Positions 25,527-40,928 of a stretch of DNA of 64,000 bases are shown piece by piece (position 1 is the stretch's first letter; each line of letters starts with the position of its first letter). The translations under genes and the position numbers were made by a program. The stretch spans positions 62,001 through 126,000 of the forward strand of contig CAJNOP010000408.1 in NCBI GenBank assembly GCA_905250075.1, in the 5' to 3' direction. The stretch comes from Rotaria sp. Silwood1 (lineage: Eukaryota; Rotifera; Eurotatoria; Philodinida; Philodinidae). Under the pieces are notes generated by a model. The model did not search any database and had not been told where the DNA came from. It worked only from the letters and a program-made list of their open reading frames with translations.

Positions 25527-28500
25527 GTTTTCGAGCGTTATGAAATGGCCAAGTAACAAGGTAAGCATTTATTTTTGCCACGCATCATTGAAAGAAGTAA
25601 TCAATGTCTCACGGCTATTCATGTGTATAGCAACATGTCTGATGCATTCAATGACAACAACACAATGTGCATATCTGTCACAACAATCTTAATTAATTCA
25701 TCTATTGTAAGAGAATATACGTTGATCGAAGTTTTTATATGACAATGGAGAAAAATGAAGATGGTTTTTCTATTACATTTTTTATTCAAAATATTCAAAA
25801 CTCGTTTGTGTGTAATGCCTTGATTTTTACCGTTCTTTCTCTTTGAAAAATACATCAAGATGGAGACGAAAAAGGAACAAAAAAAGTATAGAGGCTGAAT
25901 ACTCAACAGATACTCGTAATATTCTATTGTTCATTGGTACATGAAATGTATCATTGTGAAAAGAACTAATTGTACGATGGTCTATCGATACAAGTCGAAC
26001 AGATAAAAGAACCAACATGGAAAATTCTGCTAATTTTTTCTTAACATAAGCAGAAAACATGGAAAATTTCTTAAAGTCAAAAAAGACTAAGACATATCAT
26101 CATTCATATCGAGATTTTACTCCATATGAATACTTATCTTCTTTTCACCGATATTAACTCAAGATTTAAGGCTAGACTCACAAGGTACCAAAGAAAAGAA
26201 AAACAAATACTATTAGTTTTATTCAAGGACATCGTCGTTTATTCACATACGTTTCATGTTTTACCTCATTTTAGTTATTGCTTTTATCAACTATGGCAAA
26301 AGATATTTGAGCGAACTCTTTTCGGAATGTTATGTACCAGTTTAGTATTCAAACAACCTTATTAATAATATGAGGTGTATTTTAGTACAAAAAAATATTC
26401 AGTTAACAAATGATAAGATTTTTTTTGAAAAGATCTTCAAAGAAAATATTCTTTTAAGAAAAAAGCAAAACATTTGTCGTAAGTAAAAATTTCGCCTATT
26501 TAAGGCAAATTTTTACCTCCGTATTATTTTTATTCTTATGTATGAAAAATTGAACGTGTACTTTGATGACATTTTAGCTTTACAAAATGGAAAAACAAAA
26601 AAAAAACAGTTTTTTTTGTTCATTCTTTTTGTTTAATGTGTATCAATATATTTGACTTTTTACCATGTAACTGATAGTTTGAAAAATCCTATATTATTTA
26701 CATATTTCAACTTTCACTGAAATGAAAACTATTATTTCTTCACTTTTATATTGTCTACTATTTGTTTGTTCTTGTATAATATATAATATCTTTATTTTGA
26801 GTTCAAGTTATGTTTCCACATTGACGTTTTATATAAAGCAAAATCGACTCATTCTCGAATAAAAATCTAATTATATGTTTGGTTATCATCTATCATTTTA
26901 AAAGTCGATAGACACATCAATAATTTATAAAATATTTTTAATTTACTTGATGGATGGTGAGAAAGTGTCATAAAAATATATCTTGTGAAATAAAAAAGAA
27001 ACCACACAGATTATCATCGTTATTGGTTTAAAGTGTTTGTATTTATGAAGTTTTATTGAAAATAAATTTAATATTTAATAGAATTGTACATTTAAGCAAT
27101 AAACTCTTTGTATACTGATCATTATTCGAATGAAATGAAGTATAAAGAGTCATAATTGAACAGTTAGTTTCTTTTTTTGTCAAGACTATCTCTATGACAT
27201 CAAATTGATCAAAGTTATTCTTTCTTTAGTCTTTGTGTGAGAACATTTATGAAATATGTATTCAATCATATAGTTTTTAGAAAAATAAGTACATCGAAAA
27301 AAGTATATCCATTGCCATCCTCTTGATTCATACAATAAGTAATGAGATGAAAATGCAAGTTAAATGTATGAATCATTTCATATACACTTTTCAACTGATT
27401 AGTTGATGTCGAGTATCTTAAATAATATGTACTAGTTTAATATGATTTCATTTTCTAAATAAACGCTTTTCTATACATTTGAAATAATATAATGAGGCTA
27501 CCATTTACATGTTAAGTAGTTTTAAATAAAAACTAAGTAAAAAATGTAATTTCTGATAAGCTTTTGATTTAAACTTTAAGTAAATATGTTTGATTTTTCT
27601 AAGCAAAATATTGAAAACCAATGAGTAAATAAACAAGTTTTTCTAAGTAAAAAGTCATGAATATCTAAGTAAAGCATCTAATTGTACATTTATTATATTA
27701 GCGAAGCTATTGTTACTTTTCGTAGTCGTCCTCTTTTCTTTTTTTTGTCATACAGTGATAGATCCTTTGCTAATGAAGATGATTTGCAAAACTTCAACCT
27801 AATATCCAAATCAATAATATGTTTGAAAATCTATTCTTTGAAGCAGTTGAAACAATAGTACAATCTGATTTTTTATTCTGATAAGGTCTGAAGATAGGGT
27901 TGTTTTTAAAAAGAAGACTAACATTTACAAATATCAACATTCTAAACTTATATGCACCCACATTCTTAGTGCATGAATCAATCAAAATGGGTTCTCAGCA
28001 ACTTAAATTTTAGCGGAATGTTGTATCGATATGAGTTCGGGATGTTAGTGAAAGCTTTCTTTTTACAAACACTCACCACCCATACATTACATTTGAGGTA
28101 AAGTTTCAATGACAGATTTATTCTAGAGAAACAGAGCAGATGAGGGAGGGCGTAGCAGAAAATAGGAAACCAAAAAAAAAACTTGAAAGACCAATACAGA
28201 TCACGTATAAAATAAACAGAAGACAGAAAAGACAAATTATTGTATTGGAGCATCTTTGAAGAAAAAATGCTTGCCTTCACGCATGACATCAAAACGCATA
28301 ATATACGTGAAATACATATGTATCACGATGGTAGTTCAATACTGACGAAATGAAAGAAAGAGAGAAGATGTATACACGATACTACTATAAAAAAAATTCA
28401 ATCTGCCTTAGATAATCGTACTTAATCTTTATTAGAAAGTGCTGAGCACTAATAATTTTTACTTAGCGATTTTATTTTATAACTATGATTTCAATTTATT

Positions 28501-31500
28501 AATTTAGCAAATATCTTTAATCATTGAGAAACCATAGATTAACTAAGCGTCAATATTTTCACTTAGCAGTTAATTTATTTATTGAACAAATACAAATTTT
28601 ATGTAACAAAAATCAACTTAGCATTTTAATAATTTTACTTAGCACATAAATTATTACATTTTGCTATTCGTTCTCGGTAGTTGACATTGATAAATAACAT
28701 GTATGAATGACGTGTAAACAATCAGTATTTAAAGAAAAAAAATTTGTTGTAATATAAATGTATATGAATTGTTATCCTTTTGATTTGTACCATAAGTAAA
28801 GTGAGAGAGTGTATATTAAATGTGTGGATCATTTTACATTTGTCTTCCGATTGATTAGTTGCTATCAAGTATTCCAAATAAAATATATCAGTTTCATATG
28901 ACTAAACTTGATTTTATTCTCCAAATAAATATTCATCTATAGAATAACAAAAATAACAGATAGTCGAATTATATTTGTAAATTATCAATTCATTTAGTAG
29001 TGAAAACATATGTTGAACTGTCTGGTTAAAAATTGAAAAGTTTGTTTGAAAAAGTAAATCGAACAGACTATATTCTATTCAATATTATCGTATTACATTT
29101 TTTTTAATCTACATCTATAATGAAATAAGAAAACATACAGAAGTACATGATGAAAATTTGAGGAAATAATGAATATGAGAACTACAATGATCATTTTATC
29201 TCGACACTTTTTAAAACAAATAATAGATCGAATGAAATTTTGATTGTTAGAGAAGTAAGTGAAATAATTCTTCAATTTTCCATAATGCAATTAAGATTTT
29301 ATTTATTTGTGCATCAAGTCATAGAAAAGGATAAGATTTAAAAAAAACAAAAGAATAAAAAAGATTTTTGTATTTTTTTTAAAGCTTGACATCTTTGTTT
29401 GGTCTTTTAAAAAATGAAAAAAAAATCATTATTTTAATGGTATCACACTAAATAAATATCGTACTTTTCCCGCTAACGACGAAGAAATTTTACTAAAACA
29501 TAGATTGAACGAAAATAGGCGAAAAGAATAATGAAAAATAAAATATTCTATGTAAGCGTCAAGTCTTATCATAAATAAAAATGCAGTGTTAATTACTAAA
29601 CAAAAAACAATTAAACAGAAATTTTTCAGTTTATTACTATCTAGTCTTATTAGTAAGGGATAAAAAACCTGAAATTATTTGTCTGTAGTATTATCTATAA
29701 ATCTTCACATTTTTAAATTGTAATCGATTTATAACAAGAGTTGCTGGTTCGTTTTGTTTCATTGCATTTTTCTCTTAATATGGAAACCTGTATTTTAATA
29801 CAGAACTTTTTATTCAAGTTTAGAGTATCAAATTTGAACGAATCTCTATTAACATGTTGACAACAAATTTTCAATCGAACTGACAACTGCACAGTTTAAA
29901 ATAAAAAATTATTCTTTTTCTTAAAATCATCACTCACTACAATCATATGAATGATTCAGTCTATTTTTGTATATCTAAATGCACCAATTTGTTGTTAAAT
30001 ATTCGCCGAAAAAATGAACATGAATAATGCATTGAGCACGTCCGTCATTGCCCATGAATGTATCTGTAGTGAAACATTCATATGAATCATGTTCATAGTA
30101 TACAAACAGCATTCGTACAGACAAAAAAGTTCAAGTGCTTGTGCGAGGAGTATTTTCACTAGGATTGTTACAAAGATAATGAGATGGTGTGCTCAAGTTG
30201 CAGAAAAAAACTTGTGGCATGCAGAGTAAAAATGAAGTCTAGAGAACTTCGTTAAATTGCAATGTATTACAAGTAAAATTAAATGTAAAAGTTTTAAAAT
30301 GATTATGAGTAAGTTTTCCAAAATTTAAAAAATAAGAATTTCAAACTTTTCTGAATTTAGAAAATTATTGAACTTAGTTAAAGAATTTAAAAATTTGCCT
30401 TTTATATTCGCAAATAAGCAGATACGATACGAACTTGATCGACAACCCATCATAAACGTTCTTTCGATAGTCAAATACTATGAGGCATAGTTTCTAGTAG
30501 GATTAGATCAACATTCGATCCGAATTTTATACAATCATCTCTGAAGATATTCAAAAAAAGGATTTGTCCAAATCTAATATTAAGATTGTTCAATTATTGA
30601 ACAACATCAATCCAACTCAAGGTAAATATTTCCAAGAATCCAATATGAAACTATTTGGATACTAATAACTCATGTCGTTCATATACAGATGAAATTACTT
30701 GACATATATATAGTCTCTAAAAGATATAAGTACTATCATATGATCTTTAATCAGTTCGAGAACCTATTTGCAGAAAAGAAATATATACGTATTATAAAGC
30801 GAGAAAAGCGATCGAGAATTTTGTTCGAAAAACGATAAAGAAATTGATTTCCGTATGTATGCTAAATTGTGTCCGTGAAAAAGCACTGTCTAGAAAAAGG
30901 ATCGTCTCATCTATCATTCATAAAACTTTTGCTTTTGATAGTTAGCATGAAAGCTATCAAGGTCACAAATTCAGATAGAATTCAAATTTGTGAAAAGTTC
31001 GTGCATTTTTTACTTTAACATGCTATCTCAAAGTTTCAACTTCGACAACATTCTCTCTGACTCGATAATAGAACAGTTCCTCTAATTCATTGTCTTTTCT
31101 TATTTAAACCTTTGCAGAATAGATACAGTGGTCTGAAGAAAAGTTCTATATGGTGCTCTCGTTGCGCTTTTTTCTTTCTTTGTTAATAAATCCAAAAATG
31201 AGGGGTATGCGTAAGATTTCGCATCAGTCACATGTATACCCGAGCCATCATATCTTCAAATAGTCATTGATCCTTGTAATTTTAGATAAAACACGCCTAT
31301 TGCTAGATGATTGTACCTACTTATAAATGTTGCATGTCGAATATCTTTACTAACGTAAGACTTTATATGGAGTTTCGAAAATAATGAGATCGATTTGTTG
31401 AATGCATTCGACTTATTCATTAATATTGAAATATGAGTTTATTATGTTCAAAAGAGCTCATTACGACAGAAATGCAAGACACACTACATACAGTGAGAAG

Positions 31501-31591
31501 TTTCTGTTCACAATATTGCACGAGTACCATAATATGTTCAAAGAAAGATTTATTTGAAATCGGTGTCATGGATAAAATAAGCTGAATACTT
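25527..31591. other. Unit 2 upstream DNA and unit 3 downstream DNA
   Basis: AT-rich array DNA without a recognisable gene. It carries the same ordered landmarks as units 1 and 3, including the segment at 28918-29285. Confidence 0.55.
28918..29285. repeat. Highly similar inter-unit tract (unit 2 copy)
   Basis: By eye this block matches 34795-35155 at roughly 95% identity, far more than surrounding array DNA. It starts at CCAAATAAAYATTCATC and ends near GAAATAATTCTTCAATTTT. Confidence 0.8.
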
Positions 31592-32044
31592 TTATTTTGC
31601 TATTAGAAAAATGAGCAAAGCTGTAAAATAAAAAAATGGAGAGAAACTTAGATGATTTGTACCACCTGGTGCTGCAGTTGTGCCCACCGTTGTCATCATA
31701 TTCGACCCTCCACCATTACACAAATCCACAGAGCAACATGTTAAATTCATATACATCGAGGACATCGTCATTAACTGTTGACATGTCGAGTTCGGTATAA
31801 GTCCCCATATCCATTTGATCGCCTGTCTTGATATCTCTTCTGATGTACAGGCTGTGTCGTTGTCCGTACAGATAAATGCATAATTCATGCAAGCGCATTG
31901 ATTCTGCGAACAGTCATTTACACTATTCGAATTTATTGTTGTTGTTGGTTTAATCGAGGAATTCGATACTCCATTGTAGCAAATAATGCAGAAAATGCAT
32001 GGAAAAGTACAGAGTAATAATATCAGAGGAGCAAATAACTTCAT
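31592..32044 (-). CDS. Ly6/uPAR-like GPI-anchored protein (copy 3)
   Basis: The shortest array member, predicted at 150 residues. The start MKLFAPLILLLC is chosen by alignment with the other copies. The signal peptide is followed by ten cysteines in the same order as its paralogues, from IICYNGVSNS to CCSVDLCNG. A linker of only about 20 residues (MMTTVGTTAAPGGTNH) joins the domain to a hydrophobic C-terminal tail (FSPFFYFTALLIFLIAK) of GPI-signal type. It probably approximates the ancestral length, the stalk of copy 1 being a later expansion. AATAAA lies immediately past the stop on the coding strand. Confidence 0.85.
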   Translation of the reverse strand: MKLFAPLILLLCTFPCIFCIICYNGVSNSSIKPTTTINSNSVNDCSQNQCACMNYAFICTDNDTACTSEEISRQAIKWIWGLIPNSTCQQLMTMSSMYMNLTCCSVDLCNGGGSNMMTTVGTTAAPGGTNHLSFSPFFYFTALLIFLIAK

Positions 32045-35000
32045 GTTTTCGAGCGTTATGAAATGGCCAAGTAAGAAAATAATCATTTATTTTTGCTACG
32101 CATCATTGAAAGCAATAATCAATGTTTCGAGGCTATTCACCTACGTAGTAACATATCTGATGCATTAAATGACACCGATGAAATGTACATGTCAGTCAAG
32201 ACAATCCTACCGAATACATCTATTATACATGAATGCACATTAATCTATGATTTCGTCTGGCAGTAAAGCAAAACGACATCTGATTCTTATCGAGCTTTTT
32301 ATTTAAAATATCCAATCTCTGTTTATTCGTAATGCATCGACTTACAGCATTTTTTTTCTTTTACAAGAACACGTGAAGAGGAAAGAAAAAAGGTTCTGAA
32401 AGGCATAGGCGTTGAATACTTAACAGATACTCGAATATCTCATTGCTCATCACTACATGAAGTGCGTCATTGTGAAAAGAACTAATTGTATAAGAAAAAC
32501 ATTAAGAAGAGTTCTGCCTTAGCAAGAGTTGCCAGACTTATTGAAATCAACTGATTTCGCTGATAAATACACTTTTTGGTGAATTGTGCAATCGATTACA
32601 TTAATATTGTCACTCCTCACTAACCTATCAGGGTAAGAAAATAGCATTTAGTAACATTCTTCAATAGCAAAAGTAGTTTCAATGATATCAAAATCAGTCA
32701 ATTTCCACCGTTGTTTTTCTGAGAAATGAGAGAAAAGTTTTTCAGTTAAGTGTAGCGAACTTTCAGCTAAATTTGTCGGTTGGATACCAAAATAAGTTGA
32801 TTACAGATGAATACAAGATTATGTTCATTTAGTGTTCTAAAACTTTTTCGTCCTTTTTCTTCTATGGTTTGTTGATACAAGTCGATACGCTGAAGAACCA
32901 GAAAAGTAAACTGTGTCGACTTTTTCCTAGAACAAGCAGAAAAAATGAAAATTTTCTCAAGTAACAAAAGTTATAAGACATATCATTATCTATATTGAGG
33001 TTTTACAGAGGTATGAATGCATAGTTTCTTTTTACAAATACTCACTCAAAACTTCAAGATAGATTTGCGAAAGAACAAAGAAGAGAAAAGAATCATATCA
33101 AATTTTGTCAAGGACATCATTTTTTACTTCACGCACATGTCGTTTTGACTTCATTTCAATTATTGTTTTTATCTATTTTGACTAAAGATATTTGAGACGA
33201 CTCTTTCAGGAATGTCATGTACTGGTTATGTATGCAAATAGACTCACTGATAATATGAGGCATCTTTTAGTACAACATAGTATGCAATAGACAAGTGAAA
33301 AGACTTTTTTCCAAGGCCATCAAAGACACATTCATTTTAGAAAAAAAAGGAAACCATCTAACTTAAGTGAGAATTTCATCTAGAAAACATTCATTTTTAC
33401 TTCGACACCTGAAACACCGGTTACATAGGGCTGAGATTTACTGTGATAAGAAGAACCTTCACTAAAACGGAGATTTTTTGTTTTTATATTATTTTTTCTG
33501 ATGAATCCTTATTTACGTTTCATAATGATGATGTGGTATTTTTCAATTTGATATTGGTTCGACAGAAATTAATTAAAAGTTAATGTTTTGCTATGTAATT
33601 TGTTTTTTTTTATTATAAATTATAGGAATATGTGTAAAATAATTAGAAATAAGAAAATATTTAACTACAGTATTTATACAAAAACGATGTATCATTATGT
33701 ATCATATTCATCTTATTTTTATTATTATGCATGAAAAAATTCAAAAAGAAAAAACATACAATCATTTTTACATAAAAAAATAAGCACATTTCTTCTTATG
33801 CTTTTTTTTATTTTTTATCAATACATTTACCTTATATTCTTTAATCGATCGAATGAAAAACATATTTTTTAACTGATATAATTGATGGTAAGAAAATATG
33901 AGAAAAAAATGTGTTGCAAAAGAAATAAAATTACAGAGATTGTTATTGTTATTAATTGAAAGTGTTTATATTTATGAAGTTTAATTGAACATTAACTTGA
34001 TATGAGAACCTGTATATTTCAAGCAGTTAATACATTATATATTGAACATTATTGAAATAAAATGGAGAATAGATAGTTGTAATTAAAAAAACTTCGTTTT
34101 TTTCCAAGACTATCACAATAACACGAAAATGATCAAAGTTGTTTTTTCTTCAGTCCTTATAAGAAAATTTATAAAATTTATATTGAATCATGAAGTTTTA
34201 GAAAAACAAGTGTATGGAAGAAAAATTAAAATATAATAACTATTCATAGCTATGTAAATTGAATATGTATCATTGCTTCGTTTCTTTGTCCATATTTATG
34301 ATTTTTAAAGTGGATGTAGATATTATTATAGTCTTTTATTTTTTTCAGATTCTTCATCTGTTTCTGCTTCTTATTCTTTTTTTTATCTTCCAACCAATAT
34401 TCTATGTAGATGATATCGAAAATCTCTGATATTTCGAAAAAGTTATAATTTTTCTTTCACAACTGCTTTGACTTGTTTTGCAATCATTTTGTTATTAGAA
34501 TCATCTAATTGGCATGAACAATTACCTTGATAATTAACTTTTGCTATTCATTCTAGATAGTTGATATTGATAAATCATGTTTGTGCATGAAACGTAGCTA
34601 ATAATACTTGAAGAAAAAATCTCTATGATGTGAAAATACATCAATTACCATTCTCTTGATTTGCATAGTAAATAACAAGATGAAGTACAGATAAAATGTA
34701 TGCATCATTTCATTTTTACTTCTCAATTGATCAGTTGATATGGCGCATTTCAAATAAGATATACAAGTTTCATATGACTAAACTTGAATTTATTCTCCAA
34801 ATAAACATTCATCTATAGAATAACAAAAATAACAGATAGTCGAATTATATTTGTAAATTATCAATTCATTTGAGTGAAAACATAAGTCAAACTGTCTGGT
34901 TAAAAATTGAAAAGTTTGTTTGAAAAAGTAAATCGAATAGACTATATTCTATTCAATATTATCGTATTACATTTTTTTAATCTACATTTATTATGAAATA

Positions 35001-37175
35001 AGAAAACATACAGAAGTACATGATGAAAATTTGAGGAAATAATGAATATGAGAACTACAGTGATCATTTTATCTTGACACTTTTTAAAACAAATAATAGA
35101 TCGAATGAAATTTTGATTGTTAGAGAAGTAAGTGAAATAATTCTTCAATTTTACATAATAAAGTGAAGATTTTATTTATTTATGCATCAAGTCATAGAAT
35201 AGGAGAAACTTTTAAAAGAGAGTAAAGGGAACTACTTTTCAAGAAAATATACAACGAACAAGGAATGGTCCAACCCTATGATCACTAATACTGTTTAATG
35301 AGCAATGATTTCTATCCTACAATTTTATAGCTAGTTTCTATTGTTTGATCTTGTAATAATGAAAAATCTCTTTTTATTATGATATCAAAATAAAGAAATA
35401 TTGTACTTTTTTCACTAACGACGAAGATTTCTTTATCTCTATTTCATAAGGCAGGAATACACTAAAACAGAGATTGAATCAAATAAAATAAACGGAAACA
35501 AAAAATGAAAAAAATAACTATTCTGTAAAATAGAGAAGTTCCATTACAAATAACCATGTAGTGTTGTTTGTCGCACAAAAACAAACAAATAGAAGCTTTT
35601 AAATTCATAACTATCTATTGTCTTTTAATAAATTATGAAAAAACATATGAAGCTATGTATCTATAATATTGTTTATGTCTTCATACTTTAAAAATTGCAA
35701 ACGATTAGTAAGAAGAGTTGTTAGTTTCTTTTGTTTCATCACACTTTAATACATTAATTATCATCTATATTTAAAAAATCAAATTTGCACGAATTCCTAT
35801 TAATATATTCAAGGCAAGTATTCAATCTAACCCATCAAGTGAATAGTAGTTGTCCATTTTTTATATTTCACGGCAACATTTAACACGATCGTATCAATGA
35901 CTCATCAGCAACGAACACAGGATAAACAAAACAAGTCGTTAAAATAGTTTATTCATATTTTCAGTTATATCGTTCCATTTTTTACTACATAACTTCAATA
36001 TATTTTTGTATATGCGAGTGCATTTATGTTTTGCTAAATATTCTGTGAAAAAACAAACACAAGTACTACATGGAAGACTCACGTCATTGTTCTTGAATAT
36101 ATATGCAGAGAAACATTCGTATGAGTAACCTTGAGAGTATATAAACATCATTCGTACACATAAAAAGTTCGAGTATTCATGCGATAAGTATTTTCACTAG
36201 AGTTGCTACAAAGATAATCAGATGGTATGTTCAAGTTGGAGAAAAAAAAGCTTGTGGCATGCAGAGTAGAGGTGATGTCTAGAGAACTTCATTAAATTTC
36301 AATGAATGCAAGTAAAATTAAATGTATGAGTTTTAACATTTTTATGATTAAATTTTCCGAAATTTGAAAAATAAGAATATCAAACTTTGCATTGGTGTCT
36401 ATTTTAACCATTTGCATTTATAAAATTATTGAAATTAGTTAAATAATTTTTAAATTTGGTTTTTATATTCACAAATGAGCAGATACGATATGGACTTGAT
36501 CGGTAAGGCATCTTCAATGTTCTTTCGAGAATCAAAGACTATCAAGTAGTGTCTCTAGTAGCATTCGATTAAAATCCGATCTATATTTTATACAATCGTC
36601 TCTGACGATATTCAAAACGATGGTTAGTATAAACTCAACATTAGTATTTCACAATGAATGCATAATACCGATACAACTTGAGGAAAAGATTTCGAAGTAT
36701 TCTGTATGAGACTATTCAAATATTAATAACTCATGTCGTTAGTGTACAAAAAAACTGCTCGACATATATAGTCTGTAAAACATGCAAGCAATATCATATG
36801 ATCTTTAATCTGTCAGAGAATCTGTTTAGACGAGAGAATCTTATATCATAAAACGAAAAGAGTTCAAATGAGAATTTAATTTCAAAAAAGATGGAGAAAT
36901 GGATTTTAGCAACTATAACGAACAGTATGAGTCAAAAAGCACTTTGTAGAAAAACAGTCGTATCTAATGTGATCTATAGAAATTTTGTCTTTAATAGCTT
37001 TCACAAGATATGTCGACATAACAAGTTCAAATGAAGGCAAAATTTGAGAGGAGCTCATGCATTTTTACTTTGACAGAACATCTCGAAATAATCCATTCGA
37101 CAATATTCTCTTTGATTCGATAAGAGAAGACTTACTTTGATTGCAAAGATATTGTGGTCCATTTCAGACTTCTAC
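32045..37175. other. Unit 3 upstream DNA and truncated unit 4
   Basis: AT-rich array DNA without a gene. From about 36494 the sequence repeats the start of units 2 and 3, and it stays alignable to the GCAAAGATATTGTGG block, which in unit 1 lies at 16269. Homology then stops at the G-rich repeat beginning 37177. Confidence 0.65.
34795..35155. repeat. Highly similar inter-unit tract (unit 3 copy)
   Basis: Partner of 28918-29285; the two differ by only scattered substitutions and small indels. Confidence 0.8.
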
Positions 37176-37176
37176 G

Positions 37177-37252
37177 TGGGTGTGTATGGGTGTGGTGTAG
37201 GTGTAGGTGTGGATGAAGAAATAATTTTCACATTTACACCTACACCCACACC
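37177..37252. repeat. Head-to-head telomere-like repeat
   Basis: A G-rich arm (GTGGGTGTGTATGGGTGTGG, then GTAGGTGTAGGTGTGG) is followed after about 18 bases by a C-rich arm (ACACCTACACCCACACCCT). The arms are inverted copies and could fold into a hairpin. The unit resembles TGTGGG, the bdelloid telomeric hexamer, with TGTAGG variants. Its left edge coincides with loss of homology in array unit 4. Confidence 0.85.
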
Positions 37253-37546
37253 CTTTATCGGATCTGTCAAGCATCTAGCTCGGAAATATCAAAGATTGTC
37301 GCTAGGAAAGTGTTTGAGTTACGCTAATAGCAGTTCAATACTAATGATAATCTATTAAATTATATTTGTAATTATAATAGAAGAGTCTTAGCATTTTTTT
37401 AAAGATTAATATTGAAGTCGACATCCCTAATTAAGTCAATATAAAAATCTTATTCAATCTGTTTTAATTTCTAAAAAAAAACAAAACAGATGTGAAAAAC
37501 ATTATACTGTTTGTGAATAGATAACAAATAATAGATGGTATTTCGT

Positions 37547-40928
<3,382 letters not shown>

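Larger units (their letters stand above)
15890..37175. repeat. Tandem segmental duplication, about 3.3 units carrying Ly6-like genes
   Basis: Comparable landmarks recur in the same order. A block beginning ACTTGATC..., with GTTCTTTCGA-like sequence about 25 bases on, lies at 23878, 30433 and 36494. The block ATGATCTTYAATYAGTC lies at about 15890, 24190, 30746 and 36800. The Ly6-like genes start at 18078, 25526 and 32044. A block reading AATGAATATGAGAACTACA lies near 22676, 29168 and 35040. Units 2 and 3 are about 6.6 and 6.1 kb. Unit 1 is longer because of the coding minisatellite and extra DNA near 20-22 kb. Unit 4 keeps only its first part (about 36494-37175) and ends at a telomere-like repeat before any gene. 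Most of the array has diverged clearly, so the duplications are old. Confidence 0.85.

Noticed and set aside
37137..37358. Plus-strand frame over the tract next to eEF2
   Set aside because: Produced by the head-to-head repeat; unit 4 homology explains its left part.
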